A stretch of 64,000 nt of DNA from Alicyclobacillus acidocaldarius subsp. acidocaldarius Tc-4-1. GTDB lineage: Bacteria > Bacillota > Bacilli > Alicyclobacillales > Alicyclobacillaceae. Each line of letters starts with the position of its first letter. Position 1 is the stretch's first letter. The notes under the pieces are model-generated. The model did not search any database, was not told where the DNA came from, and saw only the letters and a list, made by a program, of their open reading frames with translations. The stretch lies in contig NC_017167.1 in the NCBI RefSeq assembly GCF_000219875.1, positions 3,060,049 through 3,124,048 of the forward strand, in the 5' to 3' direction. The position numbers were made by a program, and so were the translations under genes. Of the stretch, positions 9,598 through 19,391 are shown in pieces.

Positions 9598-10524
9598 CTA
9601 AAGTTTTACGCTTCCCTGTGTCAGCCCGGTAACAATTTGCTTTCGGAACAGGATAAACCCAATGATCATCGGCAGGATGGACAACAGAGAAGCCGTAATC
9701 ACAAGTTGATAAATAGGCATGGATTGGTCTGCCGCAGGTGTAGCGATCAGGCTTAGGAGAACATCCACACCAACCGGCAGTGGATAGAGCGACTGGTTGT
9801 GAAGAAGCACCAACGGTAAGAAAAAGTTGTTCCATGTCCCTATAAAGCTAATAAGCAGGAGTGTGACAATCGCTGGGCGAATCACAGGGAGTACGATCCT
9901 CCAAAAGATCGTCCGTTCCGGTGCCCCGTCCACCTTTGCGGCCTCCAGCATTTCGTTGGGCACCACATCGCGGATATAAATTCGGAGGAAATACACGCCA
10001 AAAGGACTTGCTATCAGTGGAAGGATGACCCCTAGATACGTGTTGACAAGATGGAGCGGCTGTTCAATTACGAACAGAGGAATGGTCGCCACCGTTCCTG
10101 GAATCATCATGGAAGCAAGAATCACATAGAAAAGGACTTCTCTTCCTCGGAAATCGAATTTCGCGAGTGCATAGCCCGCCATCGCACTGACCAAACACGT
10201 GAGTATGGCGACGGATCCGGAGTAGATGATAGAGTTTAGGAACCATCTTGCAAATACGCCATTATTGTAAGCAAAGAGTAAGCGAATGTTTTGGAGCAAC
10301 TCTAGACGCTTCGGCAATGAAAATATACCTGTACTCTGTAGTTCTGCTTGCGTCTTGGTAGATGCAATCAGTAACCATACCACCGGAATGAGAAAGTAGA
10401 CCGCAACCACCACGAGGAAGACCATCACCAACACCGTCACGAAATGGCGGACGAACGCCGAATGAGGCGATGCCGAGCTGTCAGCTCGCACATTTGGCCT
10501 ACTCTGAAAGACGCTTGTACTCAT
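9598..10524 (-). CDS. araQ: Sugar ABC transporter permease (AraQ/MalG type)
   Basis: 308 residues, six membrane segments, with the EAA loop EMLEAAKVDGAPERTIFWR that docks the ATPase. It pairs with the upstream permease and the solute-binding lipoprotein to import arabinose-containing oligosaccharides. ATG overlaps the preceding stop (ATGA). No ATPase gene is present in the locus, so a shared MsmX-like ATPase elsewhere would be needed (as for Bacillus AraNPQ). The symbol is by analogy and gene order. Confidence 0.85.
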   Translation of the reverse strand: MSTSVFQSRPNVRADSSASPHSAFVRHFVTVLVMVFLVVVAVYFLIPVVWLLIASTKTQAELQSTGIFSLPKRLELLQNIRLLFAYNNGVFARWFLNSIIYSGSVAILTCLVSAMAGYALAKFDFRGREVLFYVILASMMIPGTVATIPLFVIEQPLHLVNTYLGVILPLIASPFGVYFLRIYIRDVVPNEMLEAAKVDGAPERTIFWRIVLPVIRPAIVTLLLISFIGTWNNFFLPLVLLHNQSLYPLPVGVDVLLSLIATPAADQSMPIYQLVITASLLSILPMIIGFILFRKQIVTGLTQGSVKL

Positions 10525-11429
10525 GTGCTCAACACCTCTTCAGACGACATCCGCAGCGCAGTCCGCTCTCGCGAGCGACGCCCAATTACGCGAGCAGCGA
10601 TCATGACGCACGCCGAGATGAAAATAGTAATTGCGCCGAGAAGCACGGCAAGCGTCGCAGCGTAAGGAAGGTTCGTAAGATTGAACGCCATCGCATAGAT
10701 ATCCATATTTGGCGTGAACGTCTGAGATATCGGCGTCAACGCGCTCAGGAGGAACGGTTCGTTGAACAGCTGCATCGATCCGATGAAGCTGAGAATGACT
10801 GTCATGAGAATGGTGGGCCTCAGCAACGGAAGCTTAATGTGCCAGGCCAACTGGAACTCGTTGCATCCGTCTACTATCGCTGCCTCGTACAAATCTGTCG
10901 AGACCCCGGTTAAGGAGGCTGAGTACAGGGTCATGTTATACCCGGCCCATTCCCACGTTGCGATGTTGATGATGCTGTAAAGTAGGGCTGCCGAGGACAA
11001 TGGGTCAAAGTGAAGTGCTTGTAAAAGGGGATCCAGTGGCTTGGAGTACAGAAATCCCCACATGATCGACGCAAATACACCCGGCACTGCATATGGAAGA
11101 AAATAGATCAATCTGAATAACGGTTTCCATCTCGCATACTTCGTGTCCAGTACAAGGGCCAAAATCAACGAGAGTACAATCATGATGACTCCTTGCAGAA
11201 TCGCATATCGGATGACGTTCACAACAGAACTCCAAAACGCCCCGTCTTGGAACGCGTTCACGTAGTTTCGAAACCCGACAAAAATGGGTTGGCCAAATCG
11301 TTCGATGAAAAGACTCGTGTAGAAGGCGTAAAGCAACGGTGCGAAAAGAAAAGCAATGAACAGAAGAATGAAGGGCGCCAAAAACGCAGCGGCTGACGCA
11401 TTCCTCGAATGTCTGAGAGCAGCCCGCAC
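10521..11429 (-). CDS. araP: Sugar ABC transporter permease (AraP/MalF type)
   Basis: 302 residues, six predicted membrane segments, EAA loop DLYEAAIVDGCNEFQLAWH. First permease of the importer, separated from the binding-protein gene by a strong hairpin and translationally coupled to the second permease. Family CUT1. Substrate inferred from the flanking GH51 and ara genes. Confidence 0.85.
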   Translation of the reverse strand: MRAALRHSRNASAAAFLAPFILLFIAFLFAPLLYAFYTSLFIERFGQPIFVGFRNYVNAFQDGAFWSSVVNVIRYAILQGVIMIVLSLILALVLDTKYARWKPLFRLIYFLPYAVPGVFASIMWGFLYSKPLDPLLQALHFDPLSSAALLYSIINIATWEWAGYNMTLYSASLTGVSTDLYEAAIVDGCNEFQLAWHIKLPLLRPTILMTVILSFIGSMQLFNEPFLLSALTPISQTFTPNMDIYAMAFNLTNLPYAATLAVLLGAITIFISACVMIAARVIGRRSRERTALRMSSEEVLST

Positions 11430-11459
11430 TCGGCATCACATCCTTTCGCTTTCAGGGAC

Positions 11460-11485
11460 GCCCTCGAGCTAGACAGCTCGAGGGC
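11460..11485 (-). terminator. Hairpin between binding-protein and permease genes
   Basis: GCCCTCGAGCT pairs perfectly with AGCTCGAGGGC over 11 bp around a four-base loop, with no T run. Such elements in sugar importer operons stabilise the upstream mRNA or reduce read-through, giving more binding protein than permease. Confidence 0.6.
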
Positions 11486-11497
11486 ACTGGGCCGAAT

Positions 11498-12895
11498 TCA
11501 AGTGGTCACGTTATATCCCTGGGAGCGAGCGTAATTCACGACCGCCTGCTGGACATTCGCCAAAGCCTGTTGCACACTTTCCTTACCCGAGAACGCCTTG
11601 CCTATCTCAGTCTGCAGTTCGTTAAACACGTAGCTTGACCACGGGCTCCACTGGAACTTGGTATTCACACGAGGAGACTCTTTCTCGAACACGTCGACAT
11701 TGGCAGGCTGGTTGTCGAGCGCTGGATTCGGCTGCTTGAACGACGGGATGTCGAATCCGGCAGTTGCCGCCGGGAACAGCCCGCCACCACCGTCTTTCGC
11801 AGGCGCAACGTCGTGCGCCAACTCCGCAGGCGCGGCATTGATGAAAGCCGCAAATATAGCGGCCGCTTCGGGATACTTGGTCGCTTTCGTCACGGCCTGG
11901 ACAGAGCCTCCCCAGTCTCCATCCATGGTATCGCCTGGCGTCCACTCGGGAATGAAAGCGGCCCGCCACTTATGGACAGAAAGGTTGTGATCATACGGGA
12001 CAAGGATCTCGCTGTCGTACCAAGCGGATCCAACCGCGGTGGCATAAAGACCCGCGTTGATGTTCTTCTGCCATTCTGGGGAACCAGCTGCAATACTTTG
12101 CACAGCACCGGCCTTGACGAGTTTCTGCCACATCGAGAACACTTGAACCGCCTTAGGTGAATCGATATCTACTTTCCAATTGTTACCTGACCCCTGGAAC
12201 GGAACGCACCCCGCTTGCCACAACAGACCAAACATCCATTGACCATCATTGTTTGAGAAGTAAGAGAAATATTTCGAAGGATCAAGCTTATGGAACTCTA
12301 ATGCCTCTTGTTGAAACTGACTCCAAGTGGTTGGAACCTTCAGATGATACTTGTTGAACAGCGAACTCTGGTAGAAGAGCCCCATCGGACCCGTATCTTC
12401 TGGAATTCCATACACGTGGGAACCAACGGATACCTGATTCCAGGTCCACGGCGTGAAGCGACTCTTTAGCTGAGATACCCATGGAGAGATGTCCTGCAGT
12501 GCGCCTGTTGCGATGTACTCAGGCATGACATCGAATTCAAGCATGACAACGTCCGGAATACCACTGCCCGCCTGTATTACGGTGCTAAATTTCTGGTACT
12601 CTGTCGCACCTGCGCCTGCATCCACCAAATGAACCTTGATGTTCGGATAGTATTTTTCAAAAATATCGACTTCTTTTTGCGCATTGGGAACCCAGGACCA
12701 CCACGTCAGCGTTGCCTTGCCGTTATATTGGGGTAATGGCAGCCCATCAACCATCTTTACGGACGCTGAACCTGCGGCGGTCTGATTCGTAGCGGTTGAC
12801 GTTTGGCCGGACGACGTGCCACAACCAGCGGCAAGGACCGCCAACACCCCAGTCATCGAGCCGACCACCGCTGTCTTTTTGTGTAGCTTTTTCAT
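11498..12895 (-). CDS. araN: Sugar-binding lipoprotein of an ABC importer (AraN type)
   Basis: 465 residues from ATG 12895, which has GGGGG about ten bases upstream; the frame extends further up but without a ribosome site. The lipoprotein signal ends in LAVLAAGC, so the mature cysteine is lipid-anchored outside the membrane. Family 1 extracellular solute-binding fold (ATLTWWSW near the mature N-terminus). It captures arabino-oligosaccharides (inferred from context). Two TACGTA sites and a good promoter lie upstream, so it is probably under AraR control. Confidence 0.88.
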   Translation of the reverse strand: MKKLHKKTAVVGSMTGVLAVLAAGCGTSSGQTSTATNQTAAGSASVKMVDGLPLPQYNGKATLTWWSWVPNAQKEVDIFEKYYPNIKVHLVDAGAGATEYQKFSTVIQAGSGIPDVVMLEFDVMPEYIATGALQDISPWVSQLKSRFTPWTWNQVSVGSHVYGIPEDTGPMGLFYQSSLFNKYHLKVPTTWSQFQQEALEFHKLDPSKYFSYFSNNDGQWMFGLLWQAGCVPFQGSGNNWKVDIDSPKAVQVFSMWQKLVKAGAVQSIAAGSPEWQKNINAGLYATAVGSAWYDSEILVPYDHNLSVHKWRAAFIPEWTPGDTMDGDWGGSVQAVTKATKYPEAAAIFAAFINAAPAELAHDVAPAKDGGGGLFPAATAGFDIPSFKQPNPALDNQPANVDVFEKESPRVNTKFQWSPWSSYVFNELQTEIGKAFSGKESVQQALANVQQAVVNYARSQGYNVTT

Positions 12896-12923
12896 ACGGA
12901 CAACGCCCCCTTTTTTAAAGTCA

Positions 12924-12933
12924 TACGTACAAC
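12924..12933. promoter_or_regulatory. Possible AraR half-conserved site in the araN leader
   Basis: TACGTACAAC shares ten bases with the better site upstream of the AraE-type gene. It lies about 30 bases before the araN start and 113 bases, centre to centre, from the site overlapping the promoter start, so a two-site arrangement is possible. Confidence 0.4.
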
Positions 12934-13036
12934 CCAGGCGAAGACCCATTGACGACTCCGAACCTAACGAGCACCCCCTCAAATATTTTAGACCCATGCT
13001 CAACAATGCCTGCTCTCAACCTCTGAATGCGCTTTC

Positions 13037-13044
13037 TACGTACA
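13037..13044. promoter_or_regulatory. AraR-like site at the araN start point
   Basis: TACGTACA lies directly downstream of the -10 of the araN promoter. The same placement is seen at the AraE-type gene, so a bound repressor would block transcription. Confidence 0.5.
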
Positions 13045-13072
13045 GAATAAACAAACATCTCGGCTTCGTCAA
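13044..13072 (-). promoter_or_regulatory. Predicted araN promoter
   Basis: Minus strand: TTGACG, 17 bases, TATTCT. The surrounding DNA up to 13115 is strikingly AT-rich compared with the genes on both sides. Confidence 0.6.
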
Positions 13073-13115
13073 TAACAAATTTATATCATGATTAATTATT
13101 TTATATTTTATTAAA

Positions 13116-14039
13116 TCAATCCCTCGCCCCACGCCCGTAGATCACGCGCACTTTGATGTCCTGATCGTAGTGCCCGAATCTCCGGCCAAAAATGGTCATC
13201 CCCCCCACGTGGCGCGCGTGCTCCGGCACCGAGAATCGCAGCGGAATGGCATGCCCCCGAAACGGCTGCAGATCCTCAATGGTCACGTCTGAGATTTTGC
13301 ACCCGTCGATGAAGGTGCCTTCGTGGTTCACGCGGACGAGTTTCAGGTGTCCGTACTGGTTGAGATGCGGCGGCCACCAGCTCGGATTCTGCCGGCCGCG
13401 CTCGTCTCCGAAATCGCCCGGGCTGGTCCAGTAGCCGATGTCCACGCCGTTAATGGAGAAGTGAATGTCGGAGGGATAGTCGTTGTTGTACGACGGCGCC
13501 TCGGAGGCCAATTCCGCGATAATCTGAATTTCCTCCACCGGCCTGTCCGTGCGAATGAAGTTCGGGATCCAGTACTCCAGATACCCTTTAGTAAGCCACA
13601 CAATCTCGGCGTCGATGTGCTGCGGGTCGGCGAAGTACCGGGGATCGTCAAACGTGCCGATGATGGTCTCGGCCGTGGCCAGGCCGCAGGTGGGCCACAC
13701 CTCGAACGAGACATAGTGGCCCACCCGGATGTCCACCTCGTACACGTCCTGGTCTTTCGTCTCCGGGGCGAGTTCCACGAGGATCTTCTGTTCGTTGACG
13801 TAGCAAAACTTCTGCAGCCCGTGGCGCGCCCCCGCCGTCTCTGTGACCACGAGTCCGCATTCCTCGAGCTTTCGGACGTGCTGCGTCACCGCGCCGTTTG
13901 TGATCCCAAGCCGTTTGGCGATCTCGTCCATGTTCAGCCGCCCATGTTGGAGCAAGAGTTCCAGCAGCGCGACGCGGACCTCCGAACCCAGCGCCTTGAA
14001 TAGCGGCAAGCCCGACCGCAACTCCTTGATGTGAATCAC
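13116..14039 (-). CDS. ArsR-type transcriptional regulator with C-terminal sensory domain
   Basis: 307 residues from GTG 14039, chosen because the helix-turn-helix begins soon after it; the frame is open to 14120 but that region overlaps the end region of araM. The N-terminal winged helix is seen in VRVALLELLLQHGRLNMDEIAKRLGITNGAVTQHVRKLEECGL (key parts MDEIAKRLGI and GAVTQHVRKLE). The remaining ~220 residues look beta-rich with many Trp/Tyr/His residues and resemble no metal sensor. Located between the ara enzymes and the importer, it is likely a second sugar-responsive regulator of this locus (inference). Confidence 0.75.
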   Translation of the reverse strand: MIHIKELRSGLPLFKALGSEVRVALLELLLQHGRLNMDEIAKRLGITNGAVTQHVRKLEECGLVVTETAGARHGLQKFCYVNEQKILVELAPETKDQDVYEVDIRVGHYVSFEVWPTCGLATAETIIGTFDDPRYFADPQHIDAEIVWLTKGYLEYWIPNFIRTDRPVEEIQIIAELASEAPSYNNDYPSDIHFSINGVDIGYWTSPGDFGDERGRQNPSWWPPHLNQYGHLKLVRVNHEGTFIDGCKISDVTIEDLQPFRGHAIPLRFSVPEHARHVGGMTIFGRRFGHYDQDIKVRVIYGRGARD

Positions 14040-14121
14040 CCTATCACCCACCCCGGCCGTTATCTTCACATGAGTATAAAACAAACCGAGGCCCTGCAAC
14101 AGCGGGCGACAGGGCGACACC

Positions 14122-15316
14122 TCAGAGCACGTTGGTCTCGTTCAACAGTCGAAGCATGGTGTAGCGGTTCCTGAGCTTGTGCGCGCGCTTCAAGCTCGCC
14201 GACACAAGGCTTCGTTCCACGCCCAGTTCGGATGGCTCCGCCGGCGCGCCAATGCGGCGCATGAGCGACCGGACGTGATCGCCGGACGGAATCGACGCCA
14301 CAATCGCGCGCACCTCTTCCTCGCGCCCCGCAAGGGACGCCCACGGCGCCTGTCCCGCGCGCACGGCCTCCGCGACCGCGTCCTCCACGTGCGCGTGATA
14401 GACGTCCGCGATCACGCCGCACGCCGCAGCCACCTTGAGGCCATGGAGGATCTGGCGCCTGCCGGATCGCAGGAACTCCATCTCCCCAGTCGTGCGACAG
14501 ATGGTGTTCTCCGCCGGACGCCGGGTGGGACTGCCCGAACAGGAGCATCACAATTCCGGACAGGATGAGCGCCTCCATCAGGCTGCGAATGGCGTCGGTT
14601 CGCGCGCGGGCGAGGCCGTCCGCCTGCGCCACGGCCATCTCCAGCGCTTCGCGCGTGAGCGCCGCCAGATGGGCGCAATACGGCTCCCCCGCCGCGATAG
14701 CCCCGAACGCCCAGTCCGCGAGCGAGGTGGATTTGCCCATCACGTCGCCGAATCCCGCCCACACGAGTTCCCTCGGCGCCCGTTCGAGAACGTCCGTGTC
14801 CGCGAAAAGCGCGATGGGCGCCTGCGTCTGGTAGGTCGTCTTGATGCCGCGCACGATGAGCGGCGCGCCGGCGGACGTGAATCCGTCGACCGACGGCGCC
14901 GTCGGCACGCTCACGAACGGAATTCGCATCTTGTAACTCGCAAACCGGGCGATGTCGTGGAGCGTGCCCGAGCCCACCGCCACGAGCGCCTCGACGTCCG
15001 GACCCGCTGCGATAAGCGCCTGAACGATGGACCGCTCGTCCGCCACCACGTCGCCCTGGGCATTCGGCTCGATGAGGCAGGCCGTCCACAACACGCCGAG
15101 GTCGGTCAAGCCCTGGGCGAGCGCATCGCCCGCCGCCGCGCGCGTATGCTCATCCATCACGAGCACCACGCGCCCATATCGCGCTCGGATCCACGCCGCG
15201 GCGTTTGCCAAAGCTCCCGGTCCCACCTCGAGGTGTTCCAACGGGATGGCTTGGTGCGGTTGGCCGCACGGGCAGTCCGTCGCAAGCCTCTTCAGGTCAT
15301 CCAAGCTCCAATTCAC
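14122..15316 (-). pseudogene. araM: sn-glycerol-1-phosphate dehydrogenase (AraM/EgsA), frameshifted
   Basis: A single gene split into two frames. From GTG 15316 (GGGGGG ribosome site) the protein reads normally to GQSHPASGGEHHLSHDW, then leaves frame. The expected continuation MEFLRSGRRQ is found in the next frame and runs to a normal stop. One extra base in the CCCC run at 14484-14487 explains it: total length 1195 bases is one more than 3x398, and removal gives ~397 residues, close to B. subtilis AraM. The enzyme makes glycerol 1-phosphate with NADH and binds nickel or zinc through histidines of the GGEHHLSH region. It may be a true mutation, programmed slippage or a sequence error. Confidence 0.88.
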
Positions 15317-15339
15317 GCGCGTTCCCCCCAAAACAACGC

Positions 15340-15361
15340 GGGGCTGCGCTTTGGCAGCCCC
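15340..15361 (-). terminator. Terminator/attenuator after araA
   Basis: On the minus strand, GGGGCTGC pairs with GCAGCCCC around a six-base loop, followed by GCGTTGTTTT. It lies between araA and araM, so it should reduce araM transcription relative to araBDA. Confidence 0.65.
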
Positions 15362-15371
15362 ACACCTTCGC

Positions 15372-16856
15372 TCAGCGGCCGTACACCGCCTCGTTCCACC
15401 GAAGTTCGATCGCAATCTGGCGCGGCGTCGAGTGCTCGTCAATGACGACGCACTCCACGCCCATCATGTCGGCGAGGTCCTGCAGTTGCTCCACCGTCAC
15501 CCGATATGAGAACACCGTGTGATGCGCGCCGCCTGCGAGAATCCAGCTCTCGGCCGCCGACGCGAGCGACGGCAGCGGCTTCCATAAAACGCGCGCCACG
15601 GGCAACTTCGGCATCGGGCGATCCGGCTGAATGGCCTCCACCTTGTTCACAACCATACGGAAGCGGTGGCCGAGATCGACGATGGTGGCCTGCACGGCGG
15701 GCCCGCCTGCGCCGTCGAACACCAGCCGCGCCGGATCCTCCTTGCCGCCGATGGAGAGCGGGTGCACCTCCACGCGCGGTCGCGTCGCCGCGATGGTCGG
15801 GCACACCTCCAGCATGTGCGCGCCGAGCACCATCTCGTTGCCCGGTTCGAAGTGGTACGTGTAGTCCTCCATGAAGGACGTGCCCTCGCCCTCGGCCAGG
15901 ACCTTCAGCACGCGCACGAACGCCGCCGTCTTCCAGTCGCCTTCGCCGCCAAAGCCGTAGCCGTCGGCCATCAGGCGCTGCACCGCGAGGCCCGGCAGTT
16001 GCCGCAGCCCGTGCAGATCCTCAAACGTCGTCGTGAAGGCCTCGAAGCCGCCTTCCTCGAGGAAGGACCGAAGCCCAAGCTCGATGCGCGCCTGTTCGCG
16101 CACGGCGTCATGCAGCGGGCCGCCCTTCTCGCACCCCGGCGCGAACTCGTAGAGCGTCTGGTATTCATCGATGAGCCGGTCGATCTCGGCCTCCGACACC
16201 GCCCGCACGCGCTCGGCGAGATCGCCCACGCCGTAGCCGTTTACGGACCAGCCAAACCGCGCCTCGGCCTCCACCTTGTCGCCTTCCGTGACGGCAACCT
16301 GGCGCATGTTGTCCCCGAAGCGCGCGACTTTGAGCCCCCGGCTCACAGCCGCCGCCACCGCCGTCAGGGCCCATCCGCGGATCCGCTTCGCCACCTCCGG
16401 GTCCTGCCAGTGGCCAACAATGACCTTGCGCGGCATGCCGAGGCGAGTCACCATGAACCCAAACTCCCGGTCTCCGTGCGCCGACTGGTTCAGGTTCATG
16501 AAGTCCATATCAATCGTGTCCCACGGGATATCCCGGTTGAACTGCGTGTGCAGGTGCAAAAGCGGCTTTTGCAGCGCCATCAGGCCGCGAATCCACATCT
16601 TCGCCGGCGAAAACGTGTGCATCCATGCGATCACGCCCGCACAAGCGTCGTCCGCCGACGCTTCGAGGCACAGCCTGCGAATCTCGTCCGCATCCTTCAG
16701 AACGCCTTTCCAGCGCAGCGTGTGCGCGCTGCCGATGGCCTTCTGCAACGTCGGCACCATCTCTCGCGCATGCGCTTCCACCTGGGCGAGGGCCTCTTCC
16801 CCGTACAGGTGCTGACTGCCCACCACAAACCAGAATTCATAAGCCGGCATCTTCAT
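15372..16856 (-). CDS. araA: L-arabinose isomerase
   Basis: 494 residues from ATG 16856, preceded by GGGAGAG; upstream in-frame codons lack a ribosome site. Converts L-arabinose to L-ribulose, Mn-dependent. The conserved metal/catalytic residues are present: glutamate in GEGDWKTAA, glutamate in SFMEDYTYH, histidine in GAHMLEVCP, and histidine in GAHHTVFS. Length matches the family. Third gene of the araB-araD-araA order, 34 bases after araD. Confidence 0.97.
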   Translation of the reverse strand: MKMPAYEFWFVVGSQHLYGEEALAQVEAHAREMVPTLQKAIGSAHTLRWKGVLKDADEIRRLCLEASADDACAGVIAWMHTFSPAKMWIRGLMALQKPLLHLHTQFNRDIPWDTIDMDFMNLNQSAHGDREFGFMVTRLGMPRKVIVGHWQDPEVAKRIRGWALTAVAAAVSRGLKVARFGDNMRQVAVTEGDKVEAEARFGWSVNGYGVGDLAERVRAVSEAEIDRLIDEYQTLYEFAPGCEKGGPLHDAVREQARIELGLRSFLEEGGFEAFTTTFEDLHGLRQLPGLAVQRLMADGYGFGGEGDWKTAAFVRVLKVLAEGEGTSFMEDYTYHFEPGNEMVLGAHMLEVCPTIAATRPRVEVHPLSIGGKEDPARLVFDGAGGPAVQATIVDLGHRFRMVVNKVEAIQPDRPMPKLPVARVLWKPLPSLASAAESWILAGGAHHTVFSYRVTVEQLQDLADMMGVECVVIDEHSTPRQIAIELRWNEAVYGR

Positions 16857-16890
16857 CCAACCATCTCTCCCATCGACTCGTCCGGACACC

Positions 16891-17601
16891 TCAGTGCGCC
16901 GCCGCGCCGGGTTGACCGTAATACGCGTTCTTCCCATGCTTGCGCTGATAGTGCTTGTCAAGCAAGAACGAATCTATGTGCGCCTCGCCGCCCGCAAGAA
17001 GCAGGGTGTCGCGCGCCATCTGCGCCACCACTTCGAGCACCACGGCGTGATACACGGCCTCCGCAGGGTCCTTCCCCCACGTAAACGGCGCGTGATTGGC
17101 CAGAAGCACCGCCGGCATCGCGACGGGGTCCAGCCCGCGCGCGCGGAACGTCTCGACAATCACCCGTCCCGTCTCGAGCTCGTAACCGCGCTCCACCTCG
17201 TCCTTCGTCAGCGGCCGCGTCACGGGCACATCCCCGTAAAAGTAGTCCGCGTGCGTCGTGCCGAGCGCCGGGATGGGGCGCCGCGCCTGCGCCCACGCCG
17301 TCGCGGCCGGGGAATGCGTGTGCACAATGCCGCCGATGGATTCAAACGCCTTGTATAGCTCGAGGTGCGTCGGCGTGTCTGACGACGGCCGCAAATCGCC
17401 CTCCACGACGCGTCCGTCGAGATCGACCACCACCATGTGATCGGCAGTCAGCTCGTCGTATGGCACGCCGCTCGGCTTGATGACCACGAGGCCGTCCTTG
17501 CGAGAAATGCCACTCACGTTCCCCCAGGTGAAGGTGACAAGACCGTGCTTGGGCAGGGCCAGGTTCGCCTCGAGGACCGCTTCTTTCAGTTCCCTCAGCA
17601 T
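16891..17601 (-). CDS. araD: L-ribulose-5-phosphate 4-epimerase
   Basis: 236 residues, class II aldolase/epimerase fold. It converts L-ribulose 5-phosphate to D-xylulose 5-phosphate, linking arabinose to the pentose phosphate pathway. The zinc-site [10 protein letters not shown] and the later histidine in NHAPFTWG are present, as is the phosphate-binding region GNVSG with KPSGVPYD. Its ATG overlaps the end of araB by seven bases (ATGCTGA), with the ribosome site GAAGAGGTG inside araB. Confidence 0.97.
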   Translation of the reverse strand: MLRELKEAVLEANLALPKHGLVTFTWGNVSGISRKDGLVVIKPSGVPYDELTADHMVVVDLDGRVVEGDLRPSSDTPTHLELYKAFESIGGIVHTHSPAATAWAQARRPIPALGTTHADYFYGDVPVTRPLTKDEVERGYELETGRVIVETFRARGLDPVAMPAVLLANHAPFTWGKDPAEAVYHAVVLEVVAQMARDTLLLAGGEAHIDSFLLDKHYQRKHGKNAYYGQPGAAAH

Positions 17602-19289
17602 GTCTTCACCTCTTCCTGCGCCACGGCGCTCTTGATGCGCTTCAGCACCTTCATCACATTGTTTTCGCCGCGGCCGAAATAGTCGTACAGCCGCGCGTAC
17701 TCGCGGTACAGCGCGTCGTACACGCGCACCGCGCTCGGGTTCGGAACGTACGGCTTCTCGCGCACGCTGCCCATCTCCCGCGCCGCCTCCTCAATGGAGT
17801 CGTATCCGCCGCGCGCCTTCCCCGCCGCCACAGCGCCAAACATCGCCGCGCCGAGCGCCGGCGCCTGCGTCGATGCGCCGATGTAGATGGGCATGTTGAG
17901 CACGTCCGCGTAGATCTGCATCATCAGCGCGTTCTTCTGCGCAATCCCGCCGCACGCGTACATCTCGTCGACCGGCACGCCGCTCGCCCGGAAGGTCTCG
18001 ACAATCATCCGCGTGCCGTACGCTGTCGCCTCGATCAGCGCCCGGTAGATATCCTCTGGCTTCGTGGCGAGCGTCGCGCCGATTAGAAGACCCGTGAGGT
18101 CCGCGTCGACGAGCGTGGATCGGTTCCCGTTCCACCAGTCGAGTGCGAGAAGGCCCGTCTCGCCCGGTCTCAGCTTCGCCGCCTTGCGCGTCAGGAGATC
18201 ATGGATGCCGATGCCCTCGCGCCGCGCTTCGTCCCAGTACGCCGGCGGCACCCCGTTTTCAATCCACCACTCGAAGTGGTCTCCGACGCAGGACTGCCCA
18301 GCCTCATACCCCATGTACCCCGGAATGATCCCATCCTCCACCACGCCGCACATGCCTGGCACCGCGCGCTCCTCCGTCCCCAACAGGACGTGGCAGGTCG
18401 ACGTGCCGATGATCATCAGCATCTTGCCCGGCTCGGTGATCCCGACTGCCGGCATCGACACGTGCGCATCCACGTTGCCCACGGCCACCGGCGTCCCAGG
18501 CACCAGTCCTATGCGGCGCGCCATCGCCTCCGTCAGCTCCCCTGCCCGCGATCCGATGGGCAGGATAGGCCCCCAGAGCTTCTCCTCTACGACGTGCTCC
18601 AGGCGCGGATGAAGAGCCTTGAAGAAGTCGCGGCTCGGATACCCCGTCCGCTTGTGCCAGATGGACTTGTACCCCGCCGGGCACGAGCTGCGCACGAGCT
18701 TGCCCGTCAGTTGCATGACGATCCAGTCGGTCGCCTCCACCATGGCGTCCGCCGCATCGTAGATCTCCGGCGCCTCGTCGAGGATTTGCCAGATCTTCGG
18801 GATCATCCATTCCGACGAGATCTTGCCGCCGTAGCGCGCGAGAAACGCCTCCCCGCGCTCGCGCGCAATCTCGTTCAACTTGTTCGCTTCGTCCTGCGCG
18901 GCATGGTGCTTCCAGAGCTTCACGTACGCGTGCGGATGCCGTTCAAAGCGCGGCTCCAAGCAGAGCGGCGTGCCGTCGGCCCGAATCGGAAGCATCGTAC
19001 AAGACGTGAAGTCGATGCCGATGCCGATCACGTCCTCCGGCCGCACGCCCGACTCGCGGAGAAGCCGAGGAATCGTCTCCTCGAGGACCTCCACATAATC
19101 GCGCGGATGCTGGAGCGCCCAGTCGGGTCCGAGGCGCGTCACCCCATCCGGCAGGTACTCGTCCATCACGCCATGCGTGTACTCCTTGACGGCCGTCGCA
19201 ATCTCGCGACCTGTCCCAATCTCGACCAACACGGCGCGCCCGGACTGCGTCCCGTAGTCCACGCCAATCGAATATTTGCCCATATCCAT
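17595..19289 (-). CDS. araB: L-ribulokinase
   Basis: 564 residues, FGGY carbohydrate kinase. Phosphorylates L-ribulose with ATP. ATG 19289 is preferred over GTG 19295 because AAGGA lies eight bases before it. Visible: N-terminal phosphate loop VDYGTQSGR, and the FGGY C-terminal region with [18 protein letters not shown]. First gene of araBDA, with its own promoter and an AraR-like operator overlapping the -10. Confidence 0.97.
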   Translation of the reverse strand: MDMGKYSIGVDYGTQSGRAVLVEIGTGREIATAVKEYTHGVMDEYLPDGVTRLGPDWALQHPRDYVEVLEETIPRLLRESGVRPEDVIGIGIDFTSCTMLPIRADGTPLCLEPRFERHPHAYVKLWKHHAAQDEANKLNEIARERGEAFLARYGGKISSEWMIPKIWQILDEAPEIYDAADAMVEATDWIVMQLTGKLVRSSCPAGYKSIWHKRTGYPSRDFFKALHPRLEHVVEEKLWGPILPIGSRAGELTEAMARRIGLVPGTPVAVGNVDAHVSMPAVGITEPGKMLMIIGTSTCHVLLGTEERAVPGMCGVVEDGIIPGYMGYEAGQSCVGDHFEWWIENGVPPAYWDEARREGIGIHDLLTRKAAKLRPGETGLLALDWWNGNRSTLVDADLTGLLIGATLATKPEDIYRALIEATAYGTRMIVETFRASGVPVDEMYACGGIAQKNALMMQIYADVLNMPIYIGASTQAPALGAAMFGAVAAGKARGGYDSIEEAAREMGSVREKPYVPNPSAVRVYDALYREYARLYDYFGRGENNVMKVLKRIKSAVAQEEVKTC

Positions 19290-19339
19290 CCCCACATTCC
19301 TTCGCGCATTCAGAGGGTGGAACCGCAGACATCACCTCA

Positions 19340-19368
19340 ATTGTACTTACAAGGTCGATCGAGCACAA
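19340..19368 (-). promoter_or_regulatory. araB promoter with AraR-like operator
   Basis: Minus strand: TTGTGC, 17 bases, TACAAT. TTGTACTTACAA (plus strand, 19341-19352) differs by one base from the palindrome TTGTACGTACAA and covers the -10, so repressor binding would exclude RNA polymerase. Confidence 0.65.
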
Positions 19369-19391
19369 TGAGTTATTCGGACAAGTCAGGG

